DNA of 64,000 nucleotides from Arcobacter sp. GTDB lineage: Bacteria > Campylobacterota > Campylobacteria > Campylobacterales > Arcobacteraceae. Below, one piece after another: positions 1 through 7,817 of this stretch. The translations under genes and the position numbers were made by a program. Every line of letters starts with the position of its first letter. The stretch's first letter is position 1. The DNA lies in NCBI GenBank assembly GCA_003252105.1, contig QKDL01000050.1, positions 1-64,000 on the forward strand. Reading direction: 5' to 3'. The notes below the pieces were generated by a model that had not been told where the DNA came from, did not search any database, and saw nothing but the letters and a program-made list of their open reading frames with translations.

Positions 1-240
1 CTGTGCATTTTTATTTGTTAATAAATATGTTGCAGCAGCTCCTATTAATGCTCCTTTTATAAAATCAGCATTATTAAAACCATTTTGTGTATTTTGTGCT
101 GGCTGTTGATTTACATTTAGTGGTTGATTTATATATGGGTTTTGTCCTACATTCATGTTTTGTGTAGCATTTAATCTAGTGCTTTCAATATTTGTATCAT
201 AAATTGGTGTTTGAGGAGTATTATTGTTTTGATTATTCAT
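1..240 (-). CDS. Asn/Gln-rich glycine-zipper membrane protein (partial)
   Basis: The ATG is at 240..238 and 80 codons are visible before the left edge, so the C-terminus is missing. The first ~55 residues are rich in Asn, Gln and Pro. A small-residue helix follows (FIKGALIGAAATYLLTNK). The start overlaps the stop of the gene at 233-613 by 8 bp, which implies translational coupling in one operon. Short Gly/Ala helices of this kind recur in the neighbouring proteins, including the ferritin-like one, suggesting that they share a membrane or compartment. No function can be assigned from sequence alone. A ferrosome-type role is an inference from context. Confidence 0.7.
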   Translation of the reverse strand, partial: MNNQNNNTPQTPIYDTNIESTRLNATQNMNVGQNPYINQPLNVNQQPAQNTQNGFNNADFIKGALIGAAATYLLTNKNAQ

Positions 241-613
241 CTACTTTCTCCTCAAAATTTTCTATTTTTTCTTTTTGACAACAACTTGATAAAGAATATT
301 TTTCTTCAAGTTTATCATCTAACATCTCAATAGCATAAATACCAGCCATACCAACAGATAATGTTGTCATTGCTTTTAAAAAGCCACCTTTTTGAGTTAG
401 ATAGTTTGCTGTTTGAACTGCTGCTGCTGTTGCAATAGCACCTTGTGAAGATCTTTTTACAGTCTCTTTAACTGCTTGTGTTGCTGTAATCTCTTTATTT
501 TTTACTTTTCTATAATTTACTGTACTTGCTGCAACTGCTGATGCTACAGCACCAGTTATCACACTTCTTAGGATAGGATTATCTGTATTTTTTGTAGCTA
601 TAGTATTTATCAT
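233..613 (-). CDS. Small Ala-rich membrane-associated protein
   Basis: This 126-residue protein has Ala/Gly-rich hydrophobic stretches at about residues 18-32, 57-72 and 78-95, and an acidic, Cys-containing tail (SSCCQ). I do not recognise the family. It overlaps the next gene upstream (610-858) by 4 bp (ATGA) and the gene downstream by 8 bp, so it is inside a tightly coupled operon. It lies with a ferritin-like protein, an HMA2-like protein and Fur, which points to iron or metal storage or a membrane-bound compartment. That role is inferred from context only. Confidence 0.65.
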   Translation of the reverse strand: MINTIATKNTDNPILRSVITGAVASAVAASTVNYRKVKNKEITATQAVKETVKRSSQGAIATAAAVQTANYLTQKGGFLKAMTTLSVGMAGIYAIEMLDDKLEEKYSLSSCCQKEKIENFEEKVDE

Positions 614-858
614 TTTTTCTCCTCAGTTTCCAATTTTGTTTGGGCTTCCTCTTTTTTCTTTTTTATACATTCTGCTGTTGCATTGATAGTATCTTTTACT
701 TCCTCAACTGTTTCTTTACCTTTTTCCAAAGATGTATTTGCTACCTCTTTAGATTTATTAAAAAGGGAATCAACTTTTTGTTTGATTTTGTCTGATTTGT
801 TATAAGCTAATACTGCACCAGCTCCTACTACTAATCCTGCTATAAATGGAAGTGCCAT
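610..858 (-). CDS. YtxH-like small membrane protein
   Basis: This 82-residue protein has one N-terminal glycine-rich transmembrane helix (about residues 4-19, PFIAGLVVGAGAVLAY) followed by a long charged, Lys/Glu-rich predicted coiled-coil tail. That layout is typical of YtxH-domain proteins. It starts 3 bp after the stop of the ferritin-like gene and overlaps the next gene by 4 bp. The tail could be a scaffold or surface-binding segment. The operon context suggests an iron-related role, but nothing in the sequence identifies a substrate or catalytic site. Confidence 0.7.
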   Translation of the reverse strand: MALPFIAGLVVGAGAVLAYNKSDKIKQKVDSLFNKSKEVANTSLEKGKETVEEVKDTINATAECIKKKKEEAQTKLETEEKK

Positions 859-861
859 AAT

Positions 862-1533
862 TTACTCCTCTTCTTTATTTGTATAATTATTTAAAAGTGC
901 AATTGCAGCAGCTCCAAGTGCTGCACCACCAAGCATAGATATATTAAGTTTAGAAAACATTTGAGTAAGTTTTCCTTGGTCCATATTTCCACTTAACATA
1001 TCATCTAATATCATTTGGTATTCACCAATTTTTTCCATTATTTGGTCTTGATTAAAACCTTGCATAGTATTTGCCACATTGTAGTGGTCAATCACGCAGT
1101 TTCTAAAGGCAGGTAAATGATTATTATATGAAGCAGCTTGAAGTCTATAAAAAACATCTTTTATATCTGGTTCTATCACATATGTTAAAAGATGGTCATA
1201 CATAGCTATATTTTTAATCTCACTAGCAACTCCTAATTCACAACACTCAATAAAAGTATCAGGAACTTGAAGGTTTACAGGCCAGCTGTTAAAAGGTATC
1301 TCAACCCCATATTTTTGAAAAAGTGGTACTAAAGCAGCATAATGTCTTGCTTCTGCTTCTTTTATATGAACAAAAGGTTGAACCATCCCAAACTTTTCAA
1401 TTATCTTTACATATGCCTCATATGCTTTCATCTCATCATACATTGCTATTCTTAGTAATTGAGATATTATTGGTTGAGGATCATTTTCATCTACTTTTTG
1501 TGAAACAAGTATAAGTTCATCGTTATTTATCAC
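862..1533 (-). CDS. Ferritin-like diiron protein with C-terminal membrane anchor
   Basis: This 223-residue helical protein has ferritin-like metal-ligand motifs: Glu in YDEMKAYEAY, an ExxH in EAEARH, Glu in ASEIKNIAMYD, and a final His in YNNHLPAF. A hydrophobic glycine-zipper segment near the C-terminus (LGGAALGAAAIALLNN) could anchor it in a membrane. The stop is directly next to the start of the YtxH-like gene, and the start abuts the stop of the HMA-like gene. A role in iron oxidation or storage at a membrane is likely from the fold. The anchor and the neighbours make a ferrosome-type function plausible but unproven. Confidence 0.75.
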   Translation of the reverse strand: MINNDELILVSQKVDENDPQPIISQLLRIAMYDEMKAYEAYVKIIEKFGMVQPFVHIKEAEARHYAALVPLFQKYGVEIPFNSWPVNLQVPDTFIECCELGVASEIKNIAMYDHLLTYVIEPDIKDVFYRLQAASYNNHLPAFRNCVIDHYNVANTMQGFNQDQIMEKIGEYQMILDDMLSGNMDQGKLTQMFSKLNISMLGGAALGAAAIALLNNYTNKEEE

Positions 1534-1848
1534 CTATATAACCTCCTTTGCCAAGTTGTTTATGAGTTTACTTATCTCATTTATATTTTCACCCTTGATT
1601 AAATCTTCCCACAAAGAGGGTGCAAAAACAGTCGGTTCATAAAGGATAGTTACAGAAGCAATTATTTTGTTGATTTTTATGTTTTTAATACCTGCAATTT
1701 TTGATGGAAGTGATTGAATATCATCAATTGATATATTGTCACTTTCATTTTGAATCTTTGGATTAACTCTTACTCTTATTCTTCCTGGGGCATGTGCAAT
1801 TATTGTAAAATAACTTGCAATCTTTATTATTTGTTCCTCTGTAATCAA
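1534..1848 (-). CDS. HMA2-like small metal-associated protein
   Basis: This 104-residue protein has a ferredoxin-like beta-alpha-beta pattern: HAPGRIRVRVNPKI, a helix around IDDIQSLPSKIAGI, and a strand KINKIIASVTILYEP. It resembles HMA2 domains that lack the CxxC metal site and are found beside P1B-type ATPases. It is the first gene of the leftward operon, separated from fur by 84 bp that contain a Fur-box-like sequence. I infer a scaffold or partner role for a metal ATPase that may lie outside the window. Confidence 0.65.
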   Translation of the reverse strand: MITEEQIIKIASYFTIIAHAPGRIRVRVNPKIQNESDNISIDDIQSLPSKIAGIKNIKINKIIASVTILYEPTVFAPSLWEDLIKGENINEISKLINNLAKEVI

Positions 1849-1903
1849 AAAAATCCTTTATTAATCAAATTGTTTCTTTATCTGACTTAACTCAAACTTA
1901 TTT

Positions 1904-1922
1904 TAAAATCGTTGTCATTATC
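1904..1922 (-). promoter_or_regulatory. Putative Fur box upstream of the iron operon
   Basis: The minus strand reads GATAATGACAACGATTTTA, which agrees with the classical 19-bp Fur consensus at 14 of 19 positions by eye. It lies 56 bp before the HMA2-like start, in the fur-to-operon gap. Binding is inferred. Confidence 0.45.
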
Positions 1923-1932
1923 AGTTTTATGG

Positions 1933-2388
1933 TTATTTATTTTGACAATCTTCACATAATCCATAAATTGACATAACATGATCTTTTAATATAAAGCCGT
2001 TTTTTTCTGCTATTTTTATCTGTTTTAATTCTATTAAATCATCAGAAAACTCGATAATTTTATGGCATGAGGTACAAATTAGATGGTCATGGTGATGTTC
2101 TAGATTTAATTCAAATCTTCTAGTACCATCTCCCACATCTAATGCTTCAACGATTTTCATCTCTTCAAAGAAATTTATACTTCTATATACTGTTGCTATT
2201 CCAATATCTAAGTTAAACTCTTTTTGAACTTCCAAAGCAATCTCTTCTGCACTTAAATGATCTTTGCTATAAAATAAGATTTTTAGAATATAATCTTTTT
2301 GAATAGAGTTTTTAAATCCTAGTTTAGAAATATGAGATTTAAAATTTTTAAGGAATAATTCAAATCTTTTTTCTTGATTCGTTGACAT
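1933..2388 (-). CDS. fur: Fur-family ferric uptake regulator
   Basis: This 151-residue protein has the Fur layout. A winged helix comes first, with the recognition segment near IGIATVYRSINFFEE. It is followed by the His-rich metal motif HHHDHLICTSC and a second CxxC (YGLCEDCQ). The length is normal for Fur. It overlaps the stop of a 46-codon gene (TAATG) and precedes the iron-related operon. Fur-box-like sites lie both upstream and downstream, which is consistent with autoregulation. PerR or Zur cannot be fully excluded from sequence, but the iron-operon context and the boxes favour Fur. Confidence 0.85.
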   Translation of the reverse strand: MSTNQEKRFELFLKNFKSHISKLGFKNSIQKDYILKILFYSKDHLSAEEIALEVQKEFNLDIGIATVYRSINFFEEMKIVEALDVGDGTRRFELNLEHHHDHLICTSCHKIIEFSDDLIELKQIKIAEKNGFILKDHVMSIYGLCEDCQNK

Positions 2389-2528
2389 TAATTACTCCCT
2401 ACATAAGCCACAATGATAGATATAACAAGTGTTATACCATATACTATTGGTAAACTTTTATTTATTTGCATATTTTTTTTGAAAAAAATTGATGAGTCAA
2501 AGTCTGTAGACTCTTTTTTCACTTTCAT
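2388..2528 (-). CDS. 46-residue single-pass membrane protein upstream of fur
   Basis: The ATG at 2528..2526 follows a good AAGGAA ribosome site by about 6 nt and gives 46 codons. The first ~25 residues are charged. A single transmembrane helix (LPIVYGITLVISIIVAYVG) ends the protein. Its TAA overlaps the fur ATG (TAATG), so the two are translationally coupled. It sits just downstream of a Fur-box-like site. The family is unknown. Placement suggests a small iron-regulated membrane protein. Confidence 0.6.
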   Translation of the reverse strand: MKVKKESTDFDSSIFFKKNMQINKSLPIVYGITLVISIIVAYVGSN

Positions 2529-2583
2529 TTTTATTCCTTAATATTAATTATCAGTATTATACATTTAGAAAACTTAACATATT

Positions 2584-2602
2584 TTTAATGATAATTATTA
2601 TT
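2584..2602. promoter_or_regulatory. Putative Fur box between divergent genes
   Basis: TTTAATGATAATTATTATT matches the 19-bp Fur consensus at 15 of 19 positions by eye. It sits between the fur-side gene (start 2528) and the rightward gene at 2640, so it could control both. Confidence 0.5.
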
Positions 2603-2639
2603 GATTTAATAATTAAATAAGTTTAAGTATATTATAGTT

Positions 2640-3059
2640 ATGATAATTGATATCAATAAAAGGATAGAAGATATGTTATTAGCTATTGGCGAAACTACTG
2701 GTAAAATTGTATTTAATACTTTATTAACTAAAGCAATACATAACTTTTTAGAATCAAAAAATAAAAAGAAAAAAGAAGAGAAAAACTATTTAATCAATTA
2801 CAAAGTAAAACTATTGATTAAACTATATGAAAAGATTATACTATTGGATAACTCAAATTTATATGAAACTAGCAATATAATAAAATCAATATCAAATAAA
2901 GTTATTGTGGTATCTGATGATAAAAAATTTAATCAAACATTAGAAAATTACAACTATTTATTAAATGAAATAGAAACAAACAATGATGAAATAAATTTAG
3001 CAGTTATAAATGATGAGATGAAGCAAGTTATAAAAGAGGCAATTAAAAGAGTTCAATAA
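2640..3059 (+). CDS. Hypothetical protein, possibly Fur-controlled
   Basis: This 139-residue (or 128-residue) protein is Lys/Glu/Asn-rich with predicted helices and no recognised domain. The ATG at 2640 has no good ribosome site. An in-frame ATG at 2673 is preceded by AAAGGA at about 9 nt and is the likelier start (MLLAIGETTG...). It lies directly right of a Fur-box-like sequence and ends in a hairpin shared with mntP. No function can be assigned. Confidence 0.55.
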   Translation: MIIDINKRIEDMLLAIGETTGKIVFNTLLTKAIHNFLESKNKKKKEEKNYLINYKVKLLIKLYEKIILLDNSNLYETSNIIKSISNKVIVVSDDKKFNQTLENYNYLLNEIETNNDEINLAVINDEMKQVIKEAIKRVQ

Positions 3060-3071
3060 AATTGAACTCTT
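3047..3071. terminator. Bidirectional terminator
   Basis: A perfect 11-bp inverted repeat, AAGAGTTCAAT / ATTGAACTCTT with an AAA loop, lies across the convergent ends of the 2640 gene and mntP. Confidence 0.7.
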
Positions 3072-3074
3072 AAA

Positions 3075-3641
3075 TTATAAAAGTGTATGTTCAATTAGTA
3101 TTTTAAGTCCAATACCTATTAAAACAACACCACCTATTTTTTCAGCTTTATCTTCTAAAAATGAACCACCTTTTGTACCTAAATATACTCCGATATAACT
3201 AAATATAAAAGTTATGATTCCTATTAATATCATAGATACAAATGGATTTAAATCCATTAAAGTAAGAGTAAATCCTGCAGCCATGGCATCAATACTTGTT
3301 GCTATTGCTAAAACTAAAAGTACTTTATTTGTAACTTGAGTAATCTCTTCTTCTGTATTTTCTTGAAAACTTTCATAAAGCATTTTTCCACCAATTAAAG
3401 CGAGTAGAAAAAATGCAACCCAATGGTCAATAGATTCTATTAAACCACCTATACCTACACTTGCAAAATAACCAAAAAGTGGCATAAGTGCTTGGAAGAA
3501 ACCAAAAAATAAAGCTACTTTAAAAGCTAAAAACTTATCAAAAGTTTTTGTTTTTACACCTATTCCTGTTGAAACAGCAAAGGCATCCATACTAAGTGCA
3601 AGTGCAAGAATAATCACTTCTATCAAATTAAACTCCTTCAA
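3075..3641 (-). CDS. mntP: Manganese efflux pump MntP
   Basis: This 188-residue protein has about six transmembrane helices and the two repeated Asp motifs of the MntP/YebN (DUF204) family: LALSMDAFAVSTGIG at residues ~14-28 and IATSIDAMAAGFTL in the second half. The length matches the family. It exports Mn(II) from the cytoplasm. It converges on the preceding gene and is divergent from the symporter at 3754. The nearby Fur gene hints at metal homeostasis, although no Fur box is seen directly upstream. Assignment is confident from motif and length. Confidence 0.9.
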   Translation of the reverse strand: MKEFNLIEVIILALALSMDAFAVSTGIGVKTKTFDKFLAFKVALFFGFFQALMPLFGYFASVGIGGLIESIDHWVAFFLLALIGGKMLYESFQENTEEEITQVTNKVLLVLAIATSIDAMAAGFTLTLMDLNPFVSMILIGIITFIFSYIGVYLGTKGGSFLEDKAEKIGGVVLIGIGLKILIEHTLL

Positions 3642-3694
3642 AAATGAAATAATATCATAGGATGTTTGGGAAAATAATTAATTTTAAAATTGCT

Positions 3695-3726
3695 GAGACG
3701 TTTATGAGACAATTTATAGATATAAT
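3695..3726 (+). promoter_or_regulatory. 11-bp direct-repeat promoter (GAGAC variant)
   Basis: GAGAC at 3695 and 3706 form an 11-bp direct repeat. A perfect TATAAT starts at 3721, exactly 15 bp after the second repeat begins. This is the same geometry as the GCGA promoters elsewhere in the window but with a different half-site (GAGA). It precedes the symporter at 3754. Confidence 0.6.
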
Positions 3727-3753
3727 ATTTCAATTTATTTATAAAGGTTTATT

Positions 3754-5127
3754 ATGCAAACAGCTGTCATTTCTGTTTATCTTCTTTTGGTTTTATTTGT
3801 TGGTTTAAAGGCTGGTCAAAATATAAAAGGGATGAAAGAGTATGCAGTAGCAGGTAAATCATTTGGAACTTTAGCCATTTTTGCTACTTTGTCAGCTTCA
3901 TTTATTGGTGGTGGTTTTTCCATGGGTAATGCTGAAAAAGTTTTTTTAGTGGGAGTTTCAAATATTGTTGCTTTGTGGGGTTTTAGTTTAAAAGAGATTT
4001 TAGTTGCAAAATTTATAGCGCCAAATATGAAACACTATCCCCATGCAATATCTGTTGGAGATATAATGGAACCAGCTTATGGAGTGGAAGCTAGAATCTT
4101 TAGTGGAATTTTTGGGTTTATATTGTGTGCAGGGATATTAGGTGCTCAGATTGGTGCTATAGGGTATATTTTTAATCTTTTTCTAGGTTTAGATAGAGTT
4201 TTTGGGATTTTAATTGGTATGGGAATTGTAATAGCATATGCTACTGTTGGTGGTATGAGAGCAGTTGTTTGGACTGATATTATGCAATTTGTTGTTTTGG
4301 TTATTGGAATCCCTTTGGTTTTATTTTTTGGATTACAACAACTTGGAGGTTGGAGTGTAGTTCAAAGTAGTGTTCCTGCAACTCATTTATCTTTGCCAAC
4401 TGATACAAAATCGATTATAGCTTTAATATCTTTGTTTCTAACATTTTTATTAGGGGAGACTTTAGTACCACCTTATTTACAAAGATTATTGATAGGCAAA
4501 GAGGTAAAATCTGTTTCAAAAGGTACACTTATAAGTGGATTATTTTCTATTCCATTTTTTGCAATGACTGGTTTGGTTGGATTAATTGCTTTAGCTATGA
4601 ATCCAACATTAGATGCAAATTTAGCGATGCCATATGTGATAAAAGAGTCTTTACCTCCATTTCTACAAGGTGTAGTAATTGCTGCAATTATCTCTATTAT
4701 TATGTCATCTGCTGATTCTTTTTTAAACTCTGCTGCTATAGCTTTTAGTAATGATGTATTAAAACCTTTGAAAAAAACAAATTATAAAATTGAGCATGAA
4801 CTAAAAACAGCGAGATATACAACACTACTTGTTGGTGTATTAGCAGTTGTTTTTGCTTTATCAATAGATAGTGTTCTTGATATTTTAATCTATTCTTATA
4901 ATTTTTGGGCTCCAACAGTATTAGTACCTCTTGCAGCTGCACTTTTAGGCTTGAAAGTTAGTAGAAAAAGATTTATTTTTGGTTCTACATCAGGTATTTT
5001 AGGTGTATTAATATGGAGTTTTATTTTAAATAATCCATTTCAAATAGATGGATTAGTAATAGGAACTTTATGCAATTTTATAGTTTTTTTTAGTATTGAT
5101 AAAACAGCACAAAAAAATCAAAGATAG
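3754..5127 (+). CDS. Sodium:solute symporter family transporter
   Basis: This 457-residue protein has about 12-13 transmembrane helices and reads as an SSS-family (solute:sodium symporter) protein. Features include LSASFIGGGFSMGNAEK near residue 50, a GGMRAVVWTDIMQF segment near 165 and SSADSFLNSAAIAFSNDVL near 320. The substrate is not evident; SSS proteins move organic acids, amino acids, sugars or vitamins with Na+. Its promoter shares the 11-bp repeat geometry of the aromatic regulon, so uptake of an aromatic or organic acid is a reasonable inference. A strong hairpin overlaps its stop codon. Confidence 0.85.
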   Translation: MQTAVISVYLLLVLFVGLKAGQNIKGMKEYAVAGKSFGTLAIFATLSASFIGGGFSMGNAEKVFLVGVSNIVALWGFSLKEILVAKFIAPNMKHYPHAISVGDIMEPAYGVEARIFSGIFGFILCAGILGAQIGAIGYIFNLFLGLDRVFGILIGMGIVIAYATVGGMRAVVWTDIMQFVVLVIGIPLVLFFGLQQLGGWSVVQSSVPATHLSLPTDTKSIIALISLFLTFLLGETLVPPYLQRLLIGKEVKSVSKGTLISGLFSIPFFAMTGLVGLIALAMNPTLDANLAMPYVIKESLPPFLQGVVIAAIISIIMSSADSFLNSAAIAFSNDVLKPLKKTNYKIEHELKTARYTTLLVGVLAVVFALSIDSVLDILIYSYNFWAPTVLVPLAAALLGLKVSRKRFIFGSTSGILGVLIWSFILNNPFQIDGLVIGTLCNFIVFFSIDKTAQKNQR

Positions 5128-5142
5128 ATTTTGTGCTGTTTT
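5101..5142. terminator. Bidirectional terminator
   Basis: A perfect 14-bp inverted repeat, AAAACAGCACAAAA / TTTTGTGCTGTTTT, spans the symporter stop and faces the convergent SDR gene. The A-rich and T-rich flanks allow termination in both directions. Confidence 0.75.
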
Positions 5143-5154
5143 GAGTACAAAATA

Positions 5155-5952
5155 TTAATTAAAAGCGGACATTACAATACCACCATCAACTCGTAGCATT
5201 GCTCCATTTGTTGTACTTGATAAACCACTTGCTGCATATACAATCATATTTGCAGTTTCTTCTGGTTGGGCAAATCTTTTTATAAGTGAAGTTGGTCTAT
5301 GAACTTCAAAAAACTCTTTTTCAATTGTTTCAAAACTTTTATTTTCTTTTTTTGCTAATTCATCAAAGAATTTTATAACTCCTTCTGTTTTTGATGGTCC
5401 TACTATTATTGAGTTTGATGTTACTTCAGTACCTTTAGTAAGTTCTGCAATACCACGTGCAACTGAAACTTGTGCAGTTTTTGTCATACCATAATGTATC
5501 ATCTCTTTTGGAATATTAAGAGCTGATTCACTTGAGATAAAAATAATTCTTCCCCAGTTTTGTTCTACCATTTTTGATAGATAATGTTGTGAAAGTCTTA
5601 CTCCACTCATAACATTTACATTAAACATATGTAACCATTCTTGTTCTGTGATATCTTCAAAGTTTTTTGGTTCAAAGATTCCTAGATTATTGATAAGGAT
5701 ATCTATTTTTGGAATTTGCGAAATTAAATAGTTACATCCATGGATATCTTTTAAATCTGCTACAATTCCACTTATTTTAGCTTCGGGCATCTCTTTTTTT
5801 ATACTTAGTATCGCTTTTTGTAATTTTTCCTCATTTCTTCCGTTTATAATTACAATAGCTTTTTCAGCACATAATTTTTTTGCTGTAGCTAATCCAATAC
5901 CTTGTGTTGCACCTGTTATTAAAGCAATTTTATTTTCTATTTTTAAATCCAT
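5155..5952 (-). CDS. SDR-family NAD(P)-dependent oxidoreductase
   Basis: This 265-residue short-chain dehydrogenase has the cofactor motif TGATQGIG near residue 14, NNLG near 88, the catalytic Ser in ISSES, and YGMTK with the catalytic Tyr and Lys. The C-terminal end (RVDGGIV) is typical. The substrate is not determined by sequence. Its promoter (5973-6004) carries the aromatic-regulon repeat and a perfect TATAAT, so oxidation or reduction of an aromatic or cyclic alcohol in this catabolic island is a reasonable inference. Confidence 0.85.
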   Translation of the reverse strand: MDLKIENKIALITGATQGIGLATAKKLCAEKAIVIINGRNEEKLQKAILSIKKEMPEAKISGIVADLKDIHGCNYLISQIPKIDILINNLGIFEPKNFEDITEQEWLHMFNVNVMSGVRLSQHYLSKMVEQNWGRIIFISSESALNIPKEMIHYGMTKTAQVSVARGIAELTKGTEVTSNSIIVGPSKTEGVIKFFDELAKKENKSFETIEKEFFEVHRPTSLIKRFAQPEETANMIVYAASGLSSTTNGAMLRVDGGIVMSAFN

Positions 5953-5972
5953 AGTTACTCCTTGAAAAAATA

Positions 5973-6004
5973 ATTATAATTTAAAAAAATCGTTAAATTA
6001 TCGC
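5973..6004 (-). promoter_or_regulatory. GCGA/ACGA 11-bp repeat promoter of the SDR gene
   Basis: On the minus strand GCGA begins at 6004 and ACGA at 5993 (11 bp apart). TATAAT runs 5978..5973, starting 15 bp after the second repeat begins. The predicted transcript would have a leader of only about 15 nt before the ATG at 5952. Confidence 0.65.
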
Positions 6005-6063
6005 AAATTAATAAAGGGAACGATTATTGAATCTATAGGAATATTAAAATAAAAAAAGAGATT

Positions 6064-7056
6064 ATGATGAAAAAAGATTTGATAATTATTGGTGCAGGAT
6101 TAAGTGGTCTTTATGCAGCATATTTATTACAAAACAAATTTAATATTACTATTTTAGAAGCTAGAGACAGAATAGGTGGAAGAGTTTTAACAATAAATGG
6201 AAATGATTTAGGACCATCTTGGGTTTGGGATGATCAAATAAATATAAACAAATTAATTGAAGAGTTTGGTTTAAAAAAATTTCCCCAATATACAAAAGGT
6301 GATGCAGTTTATGAAACAAAAGAGGGTATTCAAAAATTTGTTCCTGATGGTTTGATTGATTCTTATAGAATTGAAGGTGGAATAATTAGTTTGATAAAAA
6401 GTTTATCTTTAAGATTAAATGTAAATATAAAGTTACAAGAAGAGGTGAAAAAAGTAAGTTATCAAAATAATCATTTTAAAATAGAAACTTCTAATAATAT
6501 ATTTGAATCAGCATATGTTATCTCTACACTTCCTCCAAGATTGGTTACACAAAGCTTAGAGTTTAATCCACCATTAGATTCAAATATCAAAAAACAATTT
6601 GATTCAATACATACTTGGATGGCTCATAGTGCTAAATGTATTGTAGAGTTTGAACAAGCATTTTGGAAAGATAGAAATCTAAGTGGTTTTGTATTTTCAA
6701 ATTATGGTCCATTAGGTGAGATACAAGATGCCTCTACAAAAAATAGTTCAGCATTAGTTGGCTTCTTTCATGAAAAAGCTATTATTACAGAAGATGAGGT
6801 AAAAAAACAGCTAATAAAGATTTTTGGTGAAGTTGCAAAAAATGTTAAAAAGATATATATCTTAGATTGGAGAGAAGAAAGATATACCTCAACAAAAAAA
6901 GATAGAAAAATGGTGAATCATCCAGAGTATGGGATATGCGAAACATTATATGATGATAAGTTTTATTTTATAGGAACTGAAACATCTTTTATCGATGGTG
7001 GGTATTTAGAGGGAGCTGTCATGAGTGCTTTATATATAAAGACTCAATTAGCTTAA
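6064..7056 (+). CDS. FAD-dependent amine-oxidase-like protein
   Basis: This 330-residue flavoprotein starts with an FAD-binding dinucleotide motif (IIIGAGLSGLYAAYLL) and the following ARDRIGGRV motif. It ends with the second FAD-contact block (YFIGTETSFIDGGYLEGAV). These are hallmarks of the flavin amine oxidase/protoporphyrinogen oxidase superfamily. At 330 residues it is shorter than typical monoamine oxidases (~450), so the substrate-domain insertions are reduced. Two ATGs occur at the start (6064 and 6067). It is divergent from the SDR gene and converges on the response regulator with a 2-bp gap. The substrate is unknown. Confidence 0.75.
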   Translation: MMKKDLIIIGAGLSGLYAAYLLQNKFNITILEARDRIGGRVLTINGNDLGPSWVWDDQININKLIEEFGLKKFPQYTKGDAVYETKEGIQKFVPDGLIDSYRIEGGIISLIKSLSLRLNVNIKLQEEVKKVSYQNNHFKIETSNNIFESAYVISTLPPRLVTQSLEFNPPLDSNIKKQFDSIHTWMAHSAKCIVEFEQAFWKDRNLSGFVFSNYGPLGEIQDASTKNSSALVGFFHEKAIITEDEVKKQLIKIFGEVAKNVKKIYILDWREERYTSTKKDRKMVNHPEYGICETLYDDKFYFIGTETSFIDGGYLEGAVMSALYIKTQLA

Positions 7057-7058
7057 TT

Positions 7059-7817
7059 TTAAATAATCTCTATTTTATACCCAGTATTGTTTTGAGTTGT
7101 AATCAAGTCTTTATGAAGTTTATTTCTCAGCCTAAATAATACAGACCTAAAAGCAGCATATCCAGCTGGTTCATCTTGCCAGATTGCATATTCGATTTGC
7201 TCTTGAGATACATTGTATCCTGCACTATTGCAAAGTATTTTAATAATTTGGGTCTCTTTTTTTGTAAGTTTAACTGGTTCATCTCCGTAATATAAAACTT
7301 CTGTTTCTTTATCAAATAAATATCCATATTTTAGTTTCACTGTTCTTGATTTTTGTTCTCTTACAAGATCTAATTGATGACTTAGAGTTTTATTTATATT
7401 TTCTGCTGCATTTAGTTCATGATTTCGTTTATTATCATCTTTTGATTTTTCTAAAGCAACCTCAATAGCTGCATGAAGATGACTTTTTTTGTACGGTTTT
7501 AAAATATATCCATATGCTAAAGTTTCAGAAGCTTTTTTGATTGTAGATATTTCTGAATTTGCTGTTAAAAATACTACTGGTGTTTTGGGTAATATAGTTT
7601 TTAACTCTTTTGCAAGCTCTATCCCTGTAGTAGGACCTTTTAGGTAAATATCCATCAAAATTAAATCTGGCTTGATACCACTTTCAAGAAGTTTTAGAGT
7701 TCGACATTTATTTGGTGCTACACCACAAGGTTCATACCCTAACTCTATTAATGTTTCTTTTAAGTTCATTGCAATAATTGATTCATCTTCAACTATTAAA
7801 ATTTTTACTTTTTCCAT
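7059..7817 (-). CDS. OmpR-type response regulator 1
   Basis: This 252-residue regulator has an N-terminal receiver (acidic pair ED near residues 10-11, phospho-acceptor Asp56 in LILMDIYL, Thr in FLTANSE, Lys in LKPYKKS). A linker of about 40 residues and a C-terminal OmpR/PhoB-type winged helix follow (LTKKETQIIKILC; recognition region AAFRSVLFRLRNKLHKD). It overlaps the kinase start by 1 bp. It is a close paralogue of the regulator at 43289 with an almost identical recognition helix, so both probably bind the same DNA repeat. It is the best candidate activator of the GCGA promoters. Confidence 0.9.
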   Translation of the reverse strand: MEKVKILIVEDESIIAMNLKETLIELGYEPCGVAPNKCRTLKLLESGIKPDLILMDIYLKGPTTGIELAKELKTILPKTPVVFLTANSEISTIKKASETLAYGYILKPYKKSHLHAAIEVALEKSKDDNKRNHELNAAENINKTLSHQLDLVREQKSRTVKLKYGYLFDKETEVLYYGDEPVKLTKKETQIIKILCNSAGYNVSQEQIEYAIWQDEPAGYAAFRSVLFRLRNKLHKDLITTQNNTGYKIEII

